A stretch of 11,884 bases of DNA, from contig CAMFLD010000040.1 of the NCBI GenBank assembly GCA_945957245.1, positions 1-11,884 of the forward strand, read 5' to 3'. Under the pieces are notes generated by a model. It searched no databases. It was given only the letters and a program-made list of their open reading frames with translations, and was not told the origin of the DNA. Each line of letters begins with the position of its first letter. Position 1 is the stretch's first letter. A program made the translations under genes and the position numbers. Below are positions 6,980 through 11,884 of this stretch, in pieces. The DNA comes from an uncultured Flavobacterium sp. (GTDB lineage: Bacteria; Bacteroidota; Bacteroidia; Flavobacteriales; Flavobacteriaceae).

Positions 6980-7450
6980 TTAAAAAAGTGATTGCTGCTT
7001 AAATGGACTTTCGTGTTCAAGCAACCATTTTTTGCGCCATAATCCTCCTGCATAGCCTGTTAGTGAACCATCTGTTCCAATCACCCTGTGACAGGGTACC
7101 ACAATCCAAAGCGGATTCCTTCCATTAGCAGATGCTACAGCCCTAATTGCTTTTACATCGCCTAATTTTTTCGACAAGTCGAGGTATGTTATTGTTTTTC
7201 CAAATGGAATGTTTAATAATTCCTGCCACACTTTTTGTTGAAATTCGGTTCCCTGAGGATTTAACCTGAAATCGAAATGTTGTCTTTGCCCTTCAAAATA
7301 CTCTTCGAGCTGAGAAACACATTCTTTTAAAGCTTTTGGAATTTTGGCTGTTTTTTTCCCTTCAGCCAGAACGGAAATCTCGGAAATGCCGTTTTCATCA
7401 CCAACAATTTTGGTAATTCCAAGGGGCGACTCTATAAAGGCTGTTTCCAT
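6980..7450 (-). CDS. ogt: methylated-DNA--protein-cysteine S-methyltransferase (O6-alkylguanine repair)
   Basis: The 156-aa protein repairs O6-methylguanine and O4-methylthymine by moving the alkyl group to its own cysteine, once per molecule. The active-site motif PCHRVIG holds the acceptor C120. The helix-turn-helix region (about 69-105) includes TEFQQKVWQELLNIPFG and IRAVASANGRNP, in which R103 is the likely arginine finger. The C-terminal GGLWRKKWLLEHE is typical. Length matches Ogt-type single-domain enzymes; there is no AdaA sensor domain. The start ATG (7450) lies 17 bp after the cytochrome gene stop, so co-transcription is likely. Confidence 0.95.
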   Translation of the reverse strand: METAFIESPLGITKIVGDENGISEISVLAEGKKTAKIPKALKECVSQLEEYFEGQRQHFDFRLNPQGTEFQQKVWQELLNIPFGKTITYLDLSKKLGDVKAIRAVASANGRNPLWIVVPCHRVIGTDGSLTGYAGGLWRKKWLLEHESPFKQQSLF

Positions 7451-7467
7451 CTGATAAAGTTACCAAT

Positions 7468-7839
7468 TTATTTCGAAAAGCTGTAAATATAATCTTCGAG
7501 GGCTTTCAATTCATCCTCGCTCATGCTTTTTGTAATGGCGAAATTGGTTTTCATGACATCGTATTGGCTTGGGTCAACAATAGGTTCGCTCTGTTCCTGA
7601 AGGAAGGAAACAATACTTCCGTTTTTGGTTTTATAAGTTTTGGCTATTTCCTGCAGGCTTGGCCCAATAATTTTCTGATCAGGTTTATGGCAGGCAATAC
7701 AATTTCCTTCTCCTTCAAAAAGCGCTTTTCCTGAAATTTTTACTACTGATTTATCAGCTTCGGGAGTGTTATGTTTTTCCTCCTTTCCTTTACAGGAAAT
7801 AATCATTGTCATCACTGAAAATAAAAGAATCTTCTTCAT
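7468..7839 (-). CDS. c-type cytochrome lipoprotein
   Basis: The 123-aa product starts with a lipoprotein signal (MKKILLFSVMTMIISC), with C16 as the likely lipid-bearing cysteine, so it is membrane-anchored and faces the periplasm. The single haem-binding motif is C47-I-A-C50-H51. The downstream GPSLQEIAKTY and a methionine at M96 (YDVMKTNF) fit a class I mono-haem cytochrome with His/Met ligation, like small cytochromes c551/c552. The probable role is electron transfer to an oxidase or peroxidase; the partner is unknown. The ATG lies one base after the hemB stop, so translational coupling is likely. Placement directly behind haem-synthesis genes fits a product that needs haem. Confidence 0.92.
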   Translation of the reverse strand: MKKILLFSVMTMIISCKGKEEKHNTPEADKSVVKISGKALFEGEGNCIACHKPDQKIIGPSLQEIAKTYKTKNGSIVSFLQEQSEPIVDPSQYDVMKTNFAITKSMSEDELKALEDYIYSFSK

Positions 7840-7840
7840 C

Positions 7841-8836
7841 TTATTTATTCAATAAAATTGCTGCTTCTTTGGCAAAATAAGTCGAAATCAGACTTGCTCC
7901 TGCTCTCTTGATACACATCAATTGCTCCATCATGATTTTGTCGTGATCCAGCCATCCTCTTTCGGAAGCAGCTTTGATCATGGCATATTCGCCCGAAACG
8001 TGAAAGACCGTTACCGGAACGTTTACTGCGTTCTTTACTTCACGTACAATATCCAAATAGGCAATACCCGGTTTTACCATAACCATATCGGCTCCTTCTT
8101 CTACATCCATCAAGGCTTCTTTAACAGCTTCGATACGGTTGGCATAATCCATCTGATAGGTCTTTTTATCTTTTGGCACTTCGATATCGGCTTCTTTTGG
8201 AGCACTATCCAAAGCATCACGGAACGGACCATAAAATGCGGAAGCATATTTAGCCGAATAACTCATGATTCCAACATTTGGGAAACCTGCGGCGTCCAAA
8301 CCTTGGCGTAAGCGTAAAACCCTTCCATCCATCATATCGCTGGGAGCTACAAAATCGGCTCCCGCCTGAGCATGGGAAACAGCCATTTTTATCAAGGCTT
8401 CATTGGTGGCATCATTGGCAATATCTCCGTTTTCAATAATTCCGTCATGTCCGTAAATAGAATAAGGGTCTAATGCTACATCAGGCATTACAATCATTTC
8501 AGGACAGGCTTTCTTAATTTCCCGAATAGCCCTCTGCATTAAACCATCTGGGTTCCACGCTTCCTTACCTGTATTGTCCTTAAGACTTTCATCTACTTTT
8601 ACATAAATATTTACTGCACGGATTCCCAAAGCAAATATTTCTTTTACTTCTTCTATGGTCAAATCCAACGAGCGGCGGAATATTCCTGGCATTGATGGGA
8701 TTTCGGATTTATAATTTTCACCTTCTGCAATAAACATGGGAAACATGAAATCGGTTGGGCTTAATGTTGTTTCGCGTACCAGGGAACGAATGCTTTCATT
8801 TACACGCAGTCTTCTGCCTCTTTGTAGTGGGAACAT
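7841..8836 (-). CDS. hemB: delta-aminolevulinic acid dehydratase (porphobilinogen synthase)
   Basis: The product condenses two 5-aminolevulinate molecules to porphobilinogen in the second committed step of haem synthesis. From ATG 8836 it is 331 aa, close to the family norm. The N-terminal MFPLQRGRRLR is typical of bacteroidotal HemB. Family signatures include the metal-binding region (MPDVALDPYSIYGHDG), FVAPSDMMDGR, YSAKYASAFYGPFRDA (holding one Schiff-base lysine) and MVKPG (the other). An in-frame TTG at 8863 would add nine residues, but these overlap the upstream gene and are not typical. The gene starts 11 bp after the lipoprotein stop and ends one base before the cytochrome gene. Confidence 0.96.
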   Translation of the reverse strand: MFPLQRGRRLRVNESIRSLVRETTLSPTDFMFPMFIAEGENYKSEIPSMPGIFRRSLDLTIEEVKEIFALGIRAVNIYVKVDESLKDNTGKEAWNPDGLMQRAIREIKKACPEMIVMPDVALDPYSIYGHDGIIENGDIANDATNEALIKMAVSHAQAGADFVAPSDMMDGRVLRLRQGLDAAGFPNVGIMSYSAKYASAFYGPFRDALDSAPKEADIEVPKDKKTYQMDYANRIEAVKEALMDVEEGADMVMVKPGIAYLDIVREVKNAVNVPVTVFHVSGEYAMIKAASERGWLDHDKIMMEQLMCIKRAGASLISTYFAKEAAILLNK

Positions 8837-8847
8837 AGTCTTGTTTT

Positions 8848-9267
8848 TTATTTGTTTTTCCAAAGGATTAATTGCTCCTTTGGGATATCATATTCATATA
8901 CTTTTTTTGAAAGGCTGTCTATATATATCCAGCCATCACTTGTAAAACGTGGATTTTCCCCATTATCAGTTTCAGTATGGCCAATATTGAAGATATAATA
9001 ATTAGCAGTATCATTCACCTCAGTATTATCCAGAACCCAATCAATTTGTTTTGATTTTCTATCGTTGATTATAAGTTCATTCTTCGAATTAGCTATATAA
9101 TTTTCAATAAGGTCAGTATACCATTCTTCAGATTTATGCAGAACAACAGTTTTTGGAGCTAATGGAGTTGCAGCCTTTTGTTCCAATTTCTGTTCGGTTT
9201 TCTGTTCACTTGCTTTTCCACAGCTTATAAGTATTGTCAATAATATTGATATAACTAGTTTTTTCAT
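8848..9267 (-). CDS. small predicted lipoprotein of unknown function
   Basis: The product is a 139-aa protein beginning MKKLVISILLTILISCGKAS, a clear lipoprotein signal with the lipobox cysteine at about position 16. A low-complexity Q/E/K stretch (about 20-32) follows, then a polar region without recognised motifs; DGWIYIDSLSKKVYEYD near the end looks like a small beta-structured domain. I do not recognise a family. I chose ATG 9267; a TTG at 9273 would overlap the hemF stop. The ATG lies two bases after hemF stop and the gene ends 11 bp before hemB, so it is locked into the haem operon. Hand-counted GC is low (about 28% over 9001-9120) compared with about 43% in a sample of hemB, which suggests it came from elsewhere or evolves under weak constraint. 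Confidence 0.78.
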   Translation of the reverse strand: MKKLVISILLTILISCGKASEQKTEQKLEQKAATPLAPKTVVLHKSEEWYTDLIENYIANSKNELIINDRKSKQIDWVLDNTEVNDTANYYIFNIGHTETDNGENPRFTSDGWIYIDSLSKKVYEYDIPKEQLILWKNK

Positions 9268-9269
9268 GA

Positions 9270-10175
9270 TCAATTAATCCAGTCTATAGGATTTTGCAAT
9301 ATTCTTATCAATTTTTCTTCTTCACTTCCTGCTTCAGGATGATGATCATATACCCATTGCACATGAGGTGGCAAACTCATCAAAATGGACTCTATTCTAC
9401 CATTGGTTTTTAATCCAAATAAGGTTCCTTTATCGTGTACCAGATTGAATTCTACATAACGTCCACGGCGGATTTCCTGCCAATTCCGGTTTTGTTCTGT
9501 ATATGAAAGTTCTTTTCTTCTTGCTACAATTGGAGCATAAGCCTGAAGGAAACTGTTTCCAACTTCGGTTACAAAGTTGTACCAATCCTCCATTGACATC
9601 GTATCGGTGGCTTTGCAATAATCAAAAAACAATCCTCCAATTCCCCGGGCTTCATTTCTGTGTGCATTCCAGAAATAAGCATCACATTGTTTTTTGTATT
9701 TTGGATAAAACTCCGGGTTGTGTTTGTCACAGGCCGTTTTACAGGTTTGGTGAAAGTGTTGTGCGTCTTCTTCAAACAAATAATATGGTGTTAAATCCTG
9801 ACCTCCTCCAAACCAGGAATTGATTACATTTCCGGCTTCATCATACATTTCAAAATAGCGCCAGTTGGCATGCACTGTTGGCACCATTGGACTTTTGGGA
9901 TGGATAACCAAACTGAGTCCACAGGCAAAGAAATCGGCTTCTCCAACATTAAACATCTTCTGCATGGTTTCCGGTAATTTGCCATGAACGGCTGAGATAT
10001 TTACTCCTCCTTTTTCAAAAACGGCTCCATTTTCTATAACCCGTGTTTTTCCGCCACCTCCTTCCGGACGTTTCCAGATATCCTCACGAAATTGGGCTAA
10101 ACCATCAACCGCTTCTAGCCCGGAACAGATTTGGTCTTGTAAATTTTGTATGTATTGATAAAATTTATCTTTCAT
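9270..10175 (-). CDS. hemF: oxygen-dependent coproporphyrinogen-III oxidase
   Basis: The product is 301 aa, the standard bacterial size. It decarboxylates the two propionate side chains of coproporphyrinogen III to give protoporphyrinogen IX, using O2 and no cofactor. Family blocks are all visible: EGGGGKTRVIENGAVFEKGG (38-57), HANWRYFEM (102-110), FGGGQDLTPYY (122-132), WNAHRNEARGIGGLFFDY (169-186) and RRGRYVEFNLVHDKGT with the following LFGLKTNGRIESILMSLPP (236-270). H102, H142 and H172 match the conserved histidines. Its presence implies haem synthesis under oxygen. The ATG is at 10175, 68 bp after hemE stop across a hairpin-containing spacer; the TGA stop is two bases before the lipoprotein ATG. 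Confidence 0.97.
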   Translation of the reverse strand: MKDKFYQYIQNLQDQICSGLEAVDGLAQFREDIWKRPEGGGGKTRVIENGAVFEKGGVNISAVHGKLPETMQKMFNVGEADFFACGLSLVIHPKSPMVPTVHANWRYFEMYDEAGNVINSWFGGGQDLTPYYLFEEDAQHFHQTCKTACDKHNPEFYPKYKKQCDAYFWNAHRNEARGIGGLFFDYCKATDTMSMEDWYNFVTEVGNSFLQAYAPIVARRKELSYTEQNRNWQEIRRGRYVEFNLVHDKGTLFGLKTNGRIESILMSLPPHVQWVYDHHPEAGSEEEKLIRILQNPIDWIN

Positions 10176-10178
10176 ATT

Positions 10179-10237
10179 GTTGTCGGTTGTCAGTTGTCAG
10201 TTGTTGGTTAAATCATGTTTAACTACCTATTGACAAT
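10179..10237. repeat. heptamer repeats and imperfect hairpin in the hemE-hemF spacer
   Basis: Three heptamers lie side by side: GTTGTCG (10179-10185), GTTGTCA (10186-10192) and GTTGTCA (10193-10199), with GTTGTT after them. The last copy begins an imperfect inverted repeat: 10193-10212 pairs with 10218-10237 around the loop TCATG. The perfect inner part is GTTAAA/TTTAAC, and there are two mismatches and three wobble pairs further out. There is no T tract for an intrinsic terminator on the - strand, so it could be an mRNA-processing or pausing structure, or a repeat-element remnant. Confidence 0.6.
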
Positions 10238-10243
10238 CATCAA

Positions 10244-11266
10244 CTATTTATATTCTTTTACCGCTTCAATAAATGCCTTGGCGTGATCTACTGGAATGTT
10301 TGGCAGGATACCATGACCAAGATTTACGATATAATTGTCTTTTCCGAATTCATCTATCATTTCGTGAACCATTTTTTTGATGGTTGGAATTGGCGACAGT
10401 AATCGACTTGGGTCAAAATTCCCCTGTAATGTAATTTTCCCTCCTGATAAATATCTGGCATTCCTTGCGGAACAGGTCCAATCTACTCCTAGTGCAGAAG
10501 CTTTTGATTTTGACATATCGTTAAGAGCAAACCAGCAGCCTTTTCCAAAAACAATTACTTTAGTTTCTTCAGCAAGGGCATTAACAATCTGGTTGATGTA
10601 TTTCCATGAAAATTCATTGTAATCGGCTGGAGAAAGCATACCGCCCCAACTATCAAAAATCTGCACAGCATTACAGCCTGCTTTTACTTTTTCTTTTAAG
10701 TATAAAATGGTAGTATCCGTGATTTTTTGTAATAAGGTATGGGCTGCTACGGGATTTGAAAAACAGAATCCTTTTGCAGTATCAAAGCTTTTAGAGCCTT
10801 TTCCTTCCACAGCATAACAGAAAATCGTCCAGGGTGAACCTGCAAAACCGATTAGTGGCACTTCATCATTAAGCATTTCTTTTGTTAGCTTAACGGCATT
10901 CATTACATAGCCTAATGTTTCTTCGATGTTGGGAACAAAAACCTGATTTACCTGTTCCATAGTACGGATTGGATTGGAAATAATTGGTCCTAAATTATCC
11001 TTGAGTTCCACATGAATGCCCATAGCTCTTGGGACTACTAAAATATCCGAAAACAAAATGGCAGCATCTGGTTTTACTATTCTGATAGGCTGAACTGTAA
11101 TTTCAGCTGCTAATTCGGGTGTTTCACAACGGGTGAAGAAATCATATTTATCTCGTAGCGCACGGAATTCAGGTAAATATCTTCCTGCCTGACGCATCAT
11201 CCACACGGGTGGCCGTTCTACGGTTTCGTTATTAAGTGCTCGTAAAAAAAGGTCGTTTTTAATCAT
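10244..11266 (-). CDS. hemE: uroporphyrinogen decarboxylase
   Basis: The product is 340 aa, the normal size. It removes four acetate carboxyl groups from uroporphyrinogen III to give coproporphyrinogen III, the substrate of HemF downstream. The substrate-binding motif PPVWMMRQAGRYLPE (19-33) carries R25 and R29; FSDIL (72-76) holds the catalytic aspartate D74. IGFAGSPWT (139-147), Y151, DSWGGMLS (205-212) and NLGHGILPNIP (315-325, with H318) are also typical. The start ATG is at 11266, 43 bp after hemD, and the stop is TAG. Confidence 0.97.
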   Translation of the reverse strand: MIKNDLFLRALNNETVERPPVWMMRQAGRYLPEFRALRDKYDFFTRCETPELAAEITVQPIRIVKPDAAILFSDILVVPRAMGIHVELKDNLGPIISNPIRTMEQVNQVFVPNIEETLGYVMNAVKLTKEMLNDEVPLIGFAGSPWTIFCYAVEGKGSKSFDTAKGFCFSNPVAAHTLLQKITDTTILYLKEKVKAGCNAVQIFDSWGGMLSPADYNEFSWKYINQIVNALAEETKVIVFGKGCWFALNDMSKSKASALGVDWTCSARNARYLSGGKITLQGNFDPSRLLSPIPTIKKMVHEMIDEFGKDNYIVNLGHGILPNIPVDHAKAFIEAVKEYK

Positions 11267-11279
11267 TTTCTATTTTTAG

Positions 11280-11306
11280 TTACATTGTGCCGAGGCAACA
11301 TTGTAA
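11280..11306. promoter_or_regulatory. imperfect palindrome/hairpin in the hemD-hemE spacer
   Basis: TTACA (11280-11284) pairs with TGTAA (11302-11306), and TGT (11286-11288 as TGT) pairs with ACA (11298-11300); one T-T mismatch and one bulged A (11297) separate the blocks, and GCC/GGC close the tip with a very small loop. ACATTGT is also repeated directly (11282-11288 and 11298-11304). It lies just before the hemE start. A regulatory role is only a suggestion. Confidence 0.35.
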
Positions 11307-11309
11307 AGT

Positions 11310-11884
11310 TTAGTTTTTATAATATTCAATACATTTCACAATTACGCTTTCAATAGTAGGCTGGTTGGCGATGATTTTATGTGCCGTTACCGCTCTTAAT
11401 GCTTCTGCGGTTGTATTGCCAATACAGAAACAGATTTCATTTGTAATTTCGTTGTTCTTTAAGAAACTTTCTACTGCTGAAGGGCTGAAAAAAAGTATCC
11501 CATCTGGCTTAAAGTTAATTTTTTCAGGTGTTAGAATTGTTTCGTAAACTTCTACTTCTTCCAACTCAATTTGCATAAGACGTAAGGCTTCGGGCAAAAC
11601 ATCTCTTCTTATATTCCCACAAAAGAATGTAAAACTACTTTTGGGATACTGGTTACAGATGACCGATGCCAATTCTGATGCATAATCTGAATAATGCATT
11701 ACTCCAAATCCGTTTTGCTCCAATAAAGCCTTGGTTTTTACCCCTACACAAAAACACTTCCTTGCTTTTAATGCTTCTGTTTTCTCATTTAAAAGAACAC
11801 TTTCTACTGCATTTTGGCTGGTAAAAATCAGATATTCATTAATTTCATCAAGCTCAAATTTTTTATTTTGAATCCGAATTAAAT
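11310..11884 (-). CDS. hemD: uroporphyrinogen-III synthase, N-terminus beyond the window
   Basis: About 190 codons are visible, open to the window edge; the start lies outside. The enzyme closes hydroxymethylbilane to uroporphyrinogen III with inversion of ring D, giving HemE its substrate. The visible part has LIFTSQNAVES near its start, CVGVKTKALLEQNGF, FFCGNIRRDVLPE in the second domain, FFSPSAVESFL, and CIGNTTAEALRA near the C-terminus, all of which fit the two-domain HemD fold (related to E. coli HemD, about 246 aa). A TTG at 11723 is an internal codon, not the start, because the typical FTSQNAVES segment lies before it. Being adjacent to hemE makes the call firmer; HemD sequences are otherwise poorly conserved. 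Confidence 0.9.
   Translation of the reverse strand, partial: LIRIQNKKFELDEINEYLIFTSQNAVESVLLNEKTEALKARKCFCVGVKTKALLEQNGFGVMHYSDYASELASVICNQYPKSSFTFFCGNIRRDVLPEALRLMQIELEEVEVYETILTPEKINFKPDGILFFSPSAVESFLKNNEITNEICFCIGNTTAEALRAVTAHKIIANQPTIESVIVKCIEYYKN

Noticed and set aside
8837..8863. Extended hemB start at TTG 8863.
   Set aside because: The added nine residues are not typical of HemB and would overlap the lipoprotein gene; ATG 8836 begins the conserved MFPLQRGRRLR.
9268..9273. TTG start for the lipoprotein gene overlapping the hemF stop.
   Set aside because: ATG 9267 gives a better signal peptide beginning MKK.
10193..10237. Intrinsic terminator after hemE.
   Set aside because: The hairpin has mismatches and wobble pairs and no T tract follows it on the - strand, so termination is not supported.

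Overview
The window looks like the chromosome of a flavobacterium (Bacteroidota, Flavobacteriaceae-like). The evidence is AT-rich intergenic DNA, no Shine-Dalgarno-like sites before the starts, a TAnnTTTG-type promoter element, a secreted peptidase with a type IX secretion (T9SS) C-terminal domain, a fused SpmA-SpmB protein, and haem-pathway proteins of bacteroidotal type. Identifications rest on motif recognition and recall; no database search was run.

Left part (1-1194, + strand): the end of scoA and the complete scoB encode the two subunits of a 3-oxoacid (succinyl-CoA:acetoacetate) CoA-transferase. They are separated by an AT-rich segment of about 420 bp (117-537). It encodes a 23S-rRNA-intervening-sequence-type four-helix-bundle protein and is bounded by inverted repeats, one side of which is duplicated in tandem. 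This is the best candidate for an unusual or poorly described element in the window. scoB appears to end at an intrinsic terminator (1236-1267) that lies inside the convergent gene on the other strand.

Next (1184-3028, - strand): a 129-aa protein of uncertain function, resembling the N-terminal domain of a larger methyltransferase family, and a 479-aa SpmA/SpmB fused membrane protein. Then (3029-6168, + strand): a promoter region and a 981-aa secreted S8 (subtilisin, KP-43-like) peptidase with a P-domain and a T9SS sorting domain. It is closed by a strong bidirectional terminator at 6172-6201.

Right part (11884-6200, read on the - strand): a compact run in transcription order hemD (5' end beyond the window), hemE, hemF, a small AT-rich lipoprotein gene, hemB, a cytochrome c lipoprotein gene, ogt (O6-alkylguanine repair) and a DEDDy 3'-5' exonuclease gene. 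Spacing from hemF to ogt is 1-17 bp, so this part is probably one transcription unit. It combines synthesis of haem intermediates (porphobilinogen, uroporphyrinogen III, coproporphyrinogen III, protoporphyrinogen) with a haem-binding protein and DNA repair or processing functions. The spacers on both sides of hemE hold hairpin-forming sequence, and the hemE-hemF spacer also carries heptamer repeats.

No tRNA, rRNA, CRISPR array, transposase gene or replication origin was seen.
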